Virus record (IMG/VR): IMGVR_UViG_3300046737_000169
Location: 1 to 64,000 of that record
Direction: 5' to 3' (one strand)
DNA: 64,000 bases
Source of the DNA: a virus
In this document: positions 8,776 through 19,100 of the stretch, in pieces
Position numbering within the stretch: the stretch's first letter is position 1
Layout: the number at the start of each line of letters is the position of its first letter
Translations under genes and position numbers: made by a program
Notes under the pieces: model-generated
The model's input: the letters and a program-made list of their open reading frames with translations, nothing else
Database searches by the model: none
Told to the model about the DNA's origin: nothing

Positions 8776-10359
8776 TTGGCAGCGAAATCCGAGCAATACA
8801 CCCAACAGGACCGAGACTTCGCCATCCGCCGCGGCGACGAACTCAACCAGCAGGCCAAGGACCGCTCTGGCGTAGCGCGCAACCGGCGCGCGAACCAGAT
8901 GGGCTGGCAGGAAGAAGTCTACGGCCCGATGATGACGGGCGGCGGGTACTCGCCTGAAGAGGCCGCGGCGATCCAAGGCGACTACGGCGGCATCGCCACG
9001 ACGCCCGAGGAGTACCAATCAAACCTCCGCACGCAGCAAGAGCAGAATGATTTCGTTGGCGACCCGTGGTCGCGCGCGGCCTACTTCGACAAGGATGCGA
9101 TGGAGGCGCAAACCGCCGGCGACAGCGATCGCGTGCGTGGTGCGATGGGCGGTTACCGCAGCGATGTGCAAGGCGCGCTCGACCCCTACGGTAAAAACCT
9201 GCGAGGGGCTATCGGCGATGAAGCGGCCCAGTCGATCGACCCGGAGTACACCGCGTACCAAAAAGGAGTGATCGGGCGGACCGGTTCTGACCGACGCGCG
9301 GCGGTGGACCCGGCGCTGCTCCGTGCCGATGCCGGTGCGCTCGACACGATCCGCATGAGCCCCGAGGAATATCAACAGACATTGACTGCAGGCGGCAATG
9401 TGATCGGGGAAGGCTATCGCGCCGCGACCGATGATGTCACTCGACGCGCGCGGGCCGCTGGCGTGAACCCTCTCGGCATGGGCGCGATGCGCGATCGCAT
9501 GGAACGGAGTTCGGCTGCCGATCGCGGGGACGCGATGCTCAAGGCGAAGGTTGCCGCTGGTGCGGCTCGCGCCGGCCGCGCGGGGACCGCCGAGGAGATG
9601 CGGCTGCACGGCGAAGAGTCTGCCTCTGACCGGATGGCGCGAGCGGCGATGGAAGCGGGCGACTTTGAGTTCAAGGGCCGGTTCGGCATGGAAGATCAGC
9701 GCCTGGCGGCCGAGAAGGCCAAGCAGGGCGCGCGTCTCCAGGTGGAGAGCGAGCTAGGGAGAGCGGGCCTGGGCGCGGCTTCCGAGCTTGGCAAAGCGGG
9801 TCTCGGCGTCGAAGAGGGCGCCGCGCAACGCGCCCAGCAGCAGCGCCAGTACGGCACCACGCTGGGGACCGAGATGGCGACCGGCATCGAGCGCGACACG
9901 CAGGCGCGCAAGGCGGCGAACACGATGGACCGCCAGGCGCAGGTACGGGCCAACCAGGGCCAGCGTTATGGGCAGGGCATGGGCATCCAGGAAGCCAAGA
10001 GGAGCGGCGCCCTGCAAGTGGCCGAAGGCAAGCGGGCGGACCAGCGCGAGGCGCGCAACTGGCTCAATACCTCGACGGCGCAATCAGCGGCTGAAGAGCA
10101 GGCCGACTACGATCGCGAGCACAACGCTTACTCGCAGCAGGGCGGGCAGATGCAGGGCACCACGCAGGCACAGGCGAACCGCGATGCGCAGCCGAAGTGG
10201 TACGACAAGGTGATCAGCGCCGGTATCGGAGCCGTAGGCGCTGCCTCTGGGGCTGGCCTCATAGGCGGTGCGACGAAGGCAGCAACGAAGATAGCTCCTA
10301 CCGTCGCCAAGACCGCCTTCAAGAACTACGGATACGATCCCTACGGCGATCGCGGGTAA
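8776..10359 (+). CDS. Putative internal virion (ejection) protein, 527 aa
   Basis: The start is TTG at 8776, with GAAAGGA 10 bases upstream and no in-frame ATG that would keep the conserved N-terminus. The protein is rich in Ala, Gln, Arg, Glu and Gly, predicted almost entirely helical, with long polar coiled segments (residues 230-440). A C-terminal Gly/Ala hydrophobic stretch (about residues 478-508) could enter a membrane. This composition and its place before the giant polyvalent gene match internal or ejection proteins of short-tailed phages (T7 gp14-16-type by analogy). The role is inferred. Confidence 0.6.
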   Translation: MAAKSEQYTQQDRDFAIRRGDELNQQAKDRSGVARNRRANQMGWQEEVYGPMMTGGGYSPEEAAAIQGDYGGIATTPEEYQSNLRTQQEQNDFVGDPWSRAAYFDKDAMEAQTAGDSDRVRGAMGGYRSDVQGALDPYGKNLRGAIGDEAAQSIDPEYTAYQKGVIGRTGSDRRAAVDPALLRADAGALDTIRMSPEEYQQTLTAGGNVIGEGYRAATDDVTRRARAAGVNPLGMGAMRDRMERSSAADRGDAMLKAKVAAGAARAGRAGTAEEMRLHGEESASDRMARAAMEAGDFEFKGRFGMEDQRLAAEKAKQGARLQVESELGRAGLGAASELGKAGLGVEEGAAQRAQQQRQYGTTLGTEMATGIERDTQARKAANTMDRQAQVRANQGQRYGQGMGIQEAKRSGALQVAEGKRADQREARNWLNTSTAQSAAEEQADYDREHNAYSQQGGQMQGTTQAQANRDAQPKWYDKVISAGIGAVGAASGAGLIGGATKAATKIAPTVAKTAFKNYGYDPYGDRG

Positions 10360-10371
10360 GGAAAGGAAAAC

Positions 10372-11526
10372 ATGCCAACCAACTGGGTAAACGATCTACC
10401 TCCGGCGGCTCAGGCTCCGACTCAGGGGCTGGCTCCAAAACCTCCAGGGATGCAGCAGCCGCTGATGGGCCAGGGGCAGCCAAGGCCCAGGCCGATGGGA
10501 CGCGCGACGGGCCAGCAGGGCCCTCCCGGTGGTGGCGGCGCTCCAGGCGCCGGACGCTGGTGGCAGAATCCCGGCAGCGCGGTACGTCCTCCCGTGGGTG
10601 CGCCTCCCGGCGCTCCTCCGGCTCCGGCCCAGCAACCGGCGGCACCGCCCCCCGCGGCTCCAGCCGCTGGAGCACCTCCGGCCCCGTACAACGCCGGCGC
10701 CCGTTTCAACCAGCCTCCTGCGGCGGCTCCCGCACCGGCCCCCGCCGCCGGGGCACCTCCGGCTCCGGCTCCGTACAATGCCGGTGCGCGATTCCAGCAA
10801 CCGGCTGCGCCTCCTCCAGCCGCTGCACCTCCAGCGCCGGCTCCGGCGCAGGGCACCTCCCTCCAGGCTGCGCCTTCCGAAGGCAATGCCTCCCAGGCGT
10901 GGGCGGCGGCGATGCAAGGCGCCGGCAGGAACTTCGCCGGAGTGGACCCGGACAGGGCACGGCTGGATCAGATGAGCCGGATGGATGCCGCCAGGAACCC
11001 GAACGCCAGTATGTATGGCAATCCAGGCGGAATGGACCGGCCGGATATGCGGCCTGAACCGGGAGGGGATGACCGAGTGTACAGCACCGTGCAGGACCGC
11101 GATCCTGGCATGTCTGGCGGCGGCAGTTCTATCCGAGCCTGGGGACCGGGCGAGGGCGGACCCGATGCGAGGAATCGCATGGCCCAGATGATGGAGCAAC
11201 AGGATTACAACCGCCGGAGCCGCGCTTTCGGGCCGAAGCCCCCGGCTGGCGTAGCCTCCTACGGCGTGGCTCCGATGGGTGGAGGCGAGTTGGCCGACGC
11301 CGCGGGAAGCCGTGGCTCGGAGGTAGACAACGAGCGCGCGGCAGCCGAGCAGCAGCAGGAGCAGGCGGATCTACCGCAACCCGAGGCTCCTGCGCCGGAG
11401 GGCAGCATTGACCCTGGCCGTGCTGCGATGGGCCTGGGGCGTGGCCTGCCTCCTCCCCGGCGGTCCATGATGATGCAACGGCGGCCGATGCCGATGGGAC
11501 GAGGCCGAGGTCCAGCTTTCTACTAA
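10372..11526 (+). CDS. Pro/Ala-rich putative virion protein, 384 aa
   Basis: Strong GGAAAGGAAAA ribosome-binding site. Residues 15-180 are low-complexity Pro/Ala/Gly with near-repeats (APYNAGARF occurs twice). The rest is Met/Gly/Arg-rich and polar. Likely intrinsically disordered. It sits in the ejection-protein cluster and is probably packaged or injected with the DNA. No enzymatic motif. Confidence 0.55.
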   Translation: MPTNWVNDLPPAAQAPTQGLAPKPPGMQQPLMGQGQPRPRPMGRATGQQGPPGGGGAPGAGRWWQNPGSAVRPPVGAPPGAPPAPAQQPAAPPPAAPAAGAPPAPYNAGARFNQPPAAAPAPAPAAGAPPAPAPYNAGARFQQPAAPPPAAAPPAPAPAQGTSLQAAPSEGNASQAWAAAMQGAGRNFAGVDPDRARLDQMSRMDAARNPNASMYGNPGGMDRPDMRPEPGGDDRVYSTVQDRDPGMSGGGSSIRAWGPGEGGPDARNRMAQMMEQQDYNRRSRAFGPKPPAGVASYGVAPMGGGELADAAGSRGSEVDNERAAAEQQQEQADLPQPEAPAPEGSIDPGRAAMGLGRGLPPPRRSMMMQRRPMPMGRGRGPAFY

Positions 11527-11532
11527 CTACTT

Positions 11533-13125
11533 ATGGCTTACGGCGCGCCAGCATACACACCTTGGGAAGAAGACCCGCTCAATCCGAACGCTCTCGTCTC
11601 GCGACCCGGCCTTAAGCCGCTGGGCCCGCGTCCGGTGGGCGGGCTGATGGGTCCAAATCCCGGCTTCGATCCCGCGCAACAGACCATGCCGATCGACGGA
11701 AGCATGGGCGCTGGCCTGCCTGAAGTTCCCGCTGGTCCCGCCGTGCCGGCGCTGCCTCGTTCAATGAAGCAGGATGACTGGATCTCGGCTCCGAACCCGG
11801 TTCTCGGCGATTGGAGCAACGCTCTCTCGCGCCGCGATCAGATCATCAAAGAGAAGCCTCTGCTGCACGATAAAGAATACGACATGCCTACGTGGCAGAA
11901 GGCGCTGATGACCGCCGCCAATGCCGCCGGGGCGTACGTGAACGCCGGACGCCGGACCCATGTCGATCTGATCGATCAGAAGACCTTGATGCGCCGCCCG
12001 AAGTTCGAGCAGGCGATGGACATGTGGGAGACCAAGGGCAAGGCGATCGACGCGGAGTTGCAGGGCATCCAGGCCAAGTACGGATTGCAGCGCCAGGCGA
12101 GCCAGGACGACCTGGCTCAGCGTCAGTTCAAGCGCCAGCAGGAGGTCTCGCAGGCGCAGATCGAAGAGACGCTGGCGCAGGCCGAGCAGCGGCGCAAGCT
12201 CGCCAACGCGCCGCAGAAGCCATTCGCCGACAGGTGGGGCACGATCAACCCGGAGACCGGCGAGTACTTCAAGCCGCCGGCCTGGGCGATGCCGCAGCCC
12301 AAAGCGCCGCCCACTCCCCACAACGCAACCGCGGAGGACAAGTGGTTCACCGGCACGCCGGAGGAGAAAAAGTCCGCGTTGGAGTGGAAGAAGGCCACCA
12401 TGCGCCCGCGCGGCGAGGGCACTCAGGGCGCCCTGACCACCCTGCAGACGCTCAACCGGCAGGACAAGATCGACAAGAAGGTCGAAGCGATCGACGAGGC
12501 CGAGCGCGGCAAGGCGGTAGGCCCCGGTGGAGACCGGGTTCCCGGCCTGCACGAACAGGCGAAGAAAGTCGGCCAGTTGATCGCCAAGGCCCCGCCGGGC
12601 GCGGTTCCAGAAGACCTGGTCAATCAGTTGAACCAGATCAAGCAGGAACTCGAGGCGGGCTACAAGTACAAAGCGTCCGTGGGCGCCATCACGCAGAAGG
12701 AAGCCGATTCCTACATCCAGGGGCTCCATAAGGATTGGAAGCCTTGGGAGAAGACGGAAAAGCCGGCAGTGAAACCGGAAACGAAGAAGACCGACACCTC
12801 CTCGGTGGCCGGTGCGCCGAAGCCGCCGCCAGCACAGCCCGCAGCGGCACAAACGGCAGCGCCTGGACCGTCCGCGAAGGAAACCTTCGAGAAGGTCTTC
12901 CAGAATGAGACCATCCCGCCTATCCCGGCCGCGCAGCAGCCAGCCAAGCCGCCCACGCCCACCGGGCCGGCTGGTCCTCCACGGCCTCGCGGTGGAGAGT
13001 ACGGGGCTCACAACGAGCCCAAGGTGACCATCGAATTTAACGGGACGAAGTACATGATTCCCCAGTCCCAGGTGGCGGCGGCGCTTGCGGAGAACAAAGG
13101 CGCGCGGGTTGTACCAGCGCAGTAG
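11533..13125 (+). CDS. Putative internal virion protein with coiled coil, 530 aa
   Basis: Begins six bases after the upstream stop. The N-terminal quarter is Pro/Gly-rich. Residues about 115-230 are a long helical/coiled-coil region (K-F-E-Q-A-M-D-M-W-E, then R-Q-F-K-R-Q-Q-E). A second helical region lies at 290-420, and the tail is Pro/Ala-rich. Family not recognised. Composition and neighbours indicate a third ejection-type protein. Confidence 0.55.
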   Translation: MAYGAPAYTPWEEDPLNPNALVSRPGLKPLGPRPVGGLMGPNPGFDPAQQTMPIDGSMGAGLPEVPAGPAVPALPRSMKQDDWISAPNPVLGDWSNALSRRDQIIKEKPLLHDKEYDMPTWQKALMTAANAAGAYVNAGRRTHVDLIDQKTLMRRPKFEQAMDMWETKGKAIDAELQGIQAKYGLQRQASQDDLAQRQFKRQQEVSQAQIEETLAQAEQRRKLANAPQKPFADRWGTINPETGEYFKPPAWAMPQPKAPPTPHNATAEDKWFTGTPEEKKSALEWKKATMRPRGEGTQGALTTLQTLNRQDKIDKKVEAIDEAERGKAVGPGGDRVPGLHEQAKKVGQLIAKAPPGAVPEDLVNQLNQIKQELEAGYKYKASVGAITQKEADSYIQGLHKDWKPWEKTEKPAVKPETKKTDTSSVAGAPKPPPAQPAAAQTAAPGPSAKETFEKVFQNETIPPIPAAQQPAKPPTPTGPAGPPRPRGGEYGAHNEPKVTIEFNGTKYMIPQSQVAAALAENKGARVVPAQ

Positions 13126-13131
13126 AGGGAA

Positions 13132-16100
13132 ATGGCTGATAACCCATTTGCCAAATATGGCGGTGTCCTGGTAGCGGACGGCGAGGACGAGAACCCGTTT
13201 GCCAAGTACGGCGGCGTCAAGGTTGTAGGCCCGCCCAGGCCACATGTCGAGCCTACGCCAACCGGGCCTGCTCCTGCGCCCTGGATCACCGCCGATAAGG
13301 TTCCAGGCGCCGAGCTTACCGGGCTCCCCGGCGTACAGAAAGTCCCGGCTCCATACGATCTCGGCGGTCCTGGCCGAGGTCCAGGCGCCGCGCCGCCGAT
13401 CAGCCCGCTCCAGCAGCCGACGATGCGCGCTGCGACACCGCGCTCGGTCCCTGATTACCTGTCCACAGAAGGCATCACCGGCCTGCCGTACCCTGGCTCC
13501 GGCGGGGTGGTCCCGCCCGAGCCGTACGCTCCTCCTCTGCCCAAGGACGCCGGCCTCGGCGAGCGCGTCTGGAGAGGCGTAACCGACGAAGGTTGGACGC
13601 AAGTTCAAGACTCGATCGCTTCTGGAACCCAGGTGGTGGGGCGGAACATCGATCGAGCCTTTGGTCCTGGGATGATCCGCAACGCGGGCGATAGGCTCGC
13701 CCAGTACGGCGAGGAGTTGGAGTCTGGGCGCGAGTACACGCCGCCCGCCGTAAACCTGGAAGACTGGCTCGCCAAACCCGATCGGTCTGTCGGCGACCTC
13801 GCGACGATGGTCATCGAGGGCGGCGCGAGAACCCTGCCCAACATGCTGGCAACGGTTGGAGCGGGCATGTTGGTTCCCGGCGGCGGCGCCGTACTCTCCT
13901 ACCTGATGAACTCCGGGGAGATCTTCGATAGCCAGGTTAAGGAGGGAATCCACCCTGAGCAGGCGGCGAAAAACGCGGCGGTCTGGGGCGTCCCGGCCAC
14001 GATGCTGGACTACTTCGTTCCAGGGGACATCATCAAGGCTATCAAGGCGAATCCCAAGCTGCCAGCGGAGCTTAAGAAGACCCTCTACAAGCGCGTAGTG
14101 GATTTCGCCAAGGGCACCGGCACCGAGATGTTCACCGAGGGCGCCCAGAACGTCAACCAGGATCTTGCCATGTCGCAGGCGACCGGGAAGCCGATGGACT
14201 GGCGGAAGACGGGCGTAGGGGCCGCCGAGGCCGCGCTCACGGCGGCCGGCCCTGGCGCTGTCGGCCATGTGATGGAGAGCGTCGGCGAGCGCACGCCCGC
14301 CCTGGACGACGTATTGGGCGGCGGCGAACTGGCCGACTACATGCGGAAACGGCAGGAGGCCGGTTTCCAGCCTCTGGAGCAGCCGCAGCCGGAGGACGAC
14401 GGCGGAACGCCTCCTCCTCCAGGAGCGCCTCCCGGTGCTCCCCCAGGAGCGCCTCCTGGGGCACCTCCCGGCGCGCCACCGCCAGGCGCAGGCCCGTTCC
14501 CGCCTCTCCATACGCAACCGCCGCCAACCGAGCCTGGAACGATACCGACGACCGAGCCTGGGGCTCCCGACCAGACACTGCCTCCCGAGACGACGCCCGG
14601 CACCGGCGAGGCGCCTCCCCCGCCCCCTCCGGTACTGCAGGGCGAAGAGCTCTACCAGGCCGCGACCGCCCACGTTGCCGACATCGCCGGGATCGAAGCG
14701 CCCGAGCTTGCCGCGGCGCTGGGTGTTACGCCGAAAGATGCGCAGGCGGTCCTGGAGCGCATGGTGCAGGAGGGCGCGTTCACTCCCAAGGTTCTCAAGA
14801 ACGGCGGCATCTCTTACGTCAATCTACGGCTGAAGCAGGAGCGCGGCGGCATATCGCCGGTCACCTCGCCGATCCAGAAGGGCCAGGCCGAACCGCCGCC
14901 GCCTCCAGGACCAGGAGTGCAGCAGGAGCCGCCGCCGCTGCCGACGCAGCCACCAGCGCCACCGCAGGAAGACGTTTCCCGTGGAACAGAAGAAGACGTT
15001 CCGCCGCCCGAGGTAAGAACCGAGGAGCCGAAGCAGCCCGTCCCAGACGAGGCGGCGGCCAAGCGTCAGGCGTTCATCCGGAACCGCTACGCCAACAAGC
15101 CGGAGAGTTGGTATGGAACCCTCGAAGGCGAAGGCCCCCGGCCTGAGTGGAACGACTTTGTGGAGCGCTTCGCCCGCAGCGATTACGGCGCCGACCTCCA
15201 GGAGGAAGCCAAGCGGGCCATCCAGGAGTTCCGCGGGCTCGAGCCGCCGTCCGATTCAATTCAGCAAGGAAAGGAGCCAGGAGAACAAGGAACCGCACCA
15301 AAGCCGCCAGCATTGGAGCGGGCGCCGCCGCCTGCTCCAGCGGCTCCCGAGGAGAAGGAGCCCATCCCGTCGAGCCCAGAGGGCCGGCCTGTTCCGCCGG
15401 AGCATCCCAACGCAAAGCGGGAAAAGGTCTTCACGACGGCAGGCCGCGAAGTGCCTATCCGCTACGAGATCCGCGAGGCAGACGACCTCGTCAACTCGTT
15501 CGAGCCTAACTATCCGCAGGAGTATCAGCCGCGCGACACCGAGCGGATCGGCACCGAGCAGCGGGTCAAGCAGCGCCAGAGCGACATGAGGCCGGAGCTA
15601 TTCGCCGAGTCTCCGCTCGCCTCCGATGGCGCCCCGATCGTCCTGCCGGACGGCACGGTCATCACCAGGAACCACGGGTCAGAAGCGCTCAAGCGGAACT
15701 ACCGCGAAGGCTCGCCCAAGACCGCCGAGTACAAGCAGTGGCTCGCAGACAACGCGGCCCGCTTTAACTATTCACCCGAGCAGATTGCCGGGATGCAGCA
15801 GCCCATCCTGGTCCGCGTGATGGAGGGGAATGTCCCGGTCAGTGAGGTGATCGAGTTTGCGGGCGAAGCCAACGCGCCCAGCGTAGCCAAAATGAGCGAG
15901 GCCGAAATCGCCCAGCACATGGCTAAGAGGATGACGGGCGCCGTGATGGAAGCGTTTCATCCGACCGAGGACGGCAAGCCCAACATCGAGTTCGTACGGG
16001 AACTGATCAAGGGCCTCACCGTCGAGGACCAGGCTACCTTCATCGACCGCAACGGCAAGCTCTCGCAGGAGGGCGCCAAGATCGTCCGGAACGTCATCTT

Positions 16101-19100
16101 CGCCAAGGCATACCCTGACATGCGCGCGATCGAGCGCATGGCCGAGACCGAGGACGCCAGCCTCCTCAACGTGACCAAGGGGATGCTCTTCTCGGCACCC
16201 AAGGTTGCCATCTTCCAGGATCTGGTTGACCGCGGCGAGCGCTTCGATCTCGGCATTGGCCAGGACATCATCGACGTACTCAACATCCTCGATCAGATCT
16301 CGCGCGAGGGCAGCAGCATTCCGGAATGGAAAGCCCAGCAGAGCATGTTCGGGCGCGATCCGTTCCTGATCCGGCTCCTCGACATCGTCTCGGAGAACAC
16401 CAGATCGGCCAGGAGAATCTCCGATGTCTTCATAGCCTACGCGGAAGTAGCCGATGCGGCCGGCTCTCCCAAGCAGGAGACGATGTTCGGCCCGCCGGAG
16501 ATTCCCGGCAAGTTGGAGATACTGGAGACTGCGCATGAACGGGCAAAAGAGCAATGGGCGGCCAAGCCTAAACGGCGAGACCCGGCGACCGGCAAACCCA
16601 TCGAAGAAGGCGGGCCCGAGGAACAGGCGAAACCCGCAAGTGATGGAGTGGCTAAAGGACCGGATGAAGACGTACGACCCGAAGTACTTCGGGAAGGACC
16701 AGCCAAACCAGGAGCCCCCGGCGCCCAGCAGCCTGGAGGAGTAGAAAAAGGAAAAGGCGTACGCCGCCGGGATCGGCGGCGAGCTATAGACGCCGATGGC
16801 AAGTGGCAGGATGACACCCTCGCCGATATCCCCGGATTGACCGCGCAGGCAACGTTCAAAGAGCCAGGGGTAAGCGGCGTCGTCTGGGTGAACTACGACG
16901 GGATGCGCGTAGTGGAAGCCGCGCTGAACGAGCCGCCGCTGAACGGCATCGCACTTGACGACGTGGGCGTGGTCGACCTCATGTCGGCGCTGGAAGCGCG
17001 CCTCGCCGAAGACGGCCTGTACGAGGAAGAGCGTGCCAAGCTCCAGGAGTTTCACGACCTACTGAGCAAGCACCGCGAGAAGGTAGGGCCCGGCGCCGGT
17101 GTCGAGATCGTCATGGCCGATCCCACGGTGAATGCAGACTTCATTGGGACGGCCCGCGAAGAGAAGCTGCACGCCGCCCAGCGTCAGGCCAAGCTCTCGG
17201 ACGAGACCATCGAAGACCTGATGCTTGAGCCGGAGTTCCACGAGGCATGGGGATGGCTTGAGGATCACGGCTATCCTGATATTGACGCCAAGGGCGCATT
17301 TGAAGAGATCACCGCCAAGGTGCTCGCCGGCCAGGCAATCGGGCTCACCGAGGCCCAACGCATCAAGGTTGCCAAAGCCTACCGCAATGCGCTGATCGCG
17401 GCGCATGGCGCCGAGGCTATCGTTTTATTCCGATACATCAAGTCAGGTGAAGTGAAGGAGACGTTCCGTGGCAGAGAAGCAAAAGAGGAAGGTGCTGGAC
17501 GCGCCGCCGGAGTTCAGTCGGAAGGCGGTGTCGAACTTCAACGCGGCCCAACTGGCGGCCGCGAGGGCGAAGGAGAAGGGGGAGGACGAGGACGCGGCGT
17601 TCGAGAAGTCGCTGAAAGCGAGTTGGGCGGAAAGCGCGGGGAGCAAACCAAAATCGAATTAGAGGAGCAGCCCGACGACCGGGCGATCCTCCAGGGCGAG
17701 CGTCTGACCGCAGGCTTCAACGCTCCGCTCACGCCGGAAGAGAAGCGCGCCAAGCTCAAGCCCGCCAAGGTCGAGCAGACGAGTATGTTCGGCGGCGAGG
17801 AAGAGCCCGCCGAGCGCCAGGGCCGGCTGTTCGCCAAGCGCCAGCATGAGTTCGAGGCGCCGGGGCGCCTGGTCACCTCGAAGACAGCCGAGGAGTTCGG
17901 CTCCACCGACATCCTGATGCCCGGCGAGGGCTTCCGTTTCCCCGAGGCGGTGAAGCGGGCCGCCTCGCTGATCAGGAAGTACCCAGGCTTCCGCGGCAAA
18001 GGGCTCGCCAATCCCCAGGCGGTCATCGACGACTTCGTCAAGCAGATCCGCGAGAACCTGGTCTGGCTCCACGACAAGTACCGGGAGCAGCACGGCGATC
18101 TGATCAAGCGCGCCAAGCTCTGGTACGACGGCGGGCGCAAGATCGCCGAAGGCTTCGCCAAGGAGGCCGGCGTCAAGCCTCACCAGTCCGCCGCGGTCAT
18201 CGCCGTCCTCTCGCCGAAAAAAGACTGGTTCATGAACGTGGACCTGGCGCGGCGCATTCATCAGTTCATGGGCATCGCCGACACCGTGAAGTGGTCCGAC
18301 AAGATGGACGCCGGGTATCGGGCCATGCAGAAATCCAAGGCCAGGAGCGATGCCAGTTCCATCAAGAAGGCCGCTGCGAAAGGGAAGGTCTTCACTCCCA
18401 GCAAGACACTCCCTAACGCCTACCGGCGGATTCGCGGGAAGGCTTTCAGCGAGATCACCAACGCGCAGGACCGGGCCTACTATCTGCGCATGTGGGACGA
18501 GGGCCACAATAGCCGGGACTTCAATGTCCTGACGCCCGAGGGCGAGTCGCGCGGCGTGGCGCGCAACAAGAAGGACACCGCCAACTCGAAGGTGGTCTGG
18601 GCCGGGTACGACGCGATCCGGAAGGCCATGTCGGTTCTCGAGGACGGTTCGGTGGAGAACATCAGCAAGCGCCTGGGCAACCGGCACAAGGTGCGCTCGT
18701 TCTACAACAACATCCTCGATCCCAACTCGAAGAACCTCCACGTCACCATCGACACCCATGCGGTGTCGGCCGGGCTGCTGCGGCCGCTTGGCGAGAGCGA
18801 CCCGGAGGTCAAGCACAACCTGGGCGCGCTCTCGGTGGTAACCGGCGAGGCTCCGACCTACGGCCTGTTCGCCGAAGGCACCAGGGACGCAGCCAAGGAC
18901 CGCGATCTGATCGCCCGCGAGATGCAGTCGATTACCTGGGAGGCGGTGCGCGGCCTGTTTTCCGGCGGTTTCAAGAACGACGCCAACAGAAAAACGCTTG
19001 CGGCGCTCTGGCGGGACGTTGCGCAAGGTAAAATAACGGCTGATGAAGCGAGAGAGCAAATCTTCAAGCTCGCGGGAGGCATTGATCGACCAGCTTGGGC

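Noticed and set aside
11761-14673. 970-residue open frame on the minus strand
   Set aside because: It runs antisense to two well-supported plus-strand genes and is Arg/Leu/Gly-rich, as expected for the shadow of G/C-ending codons.
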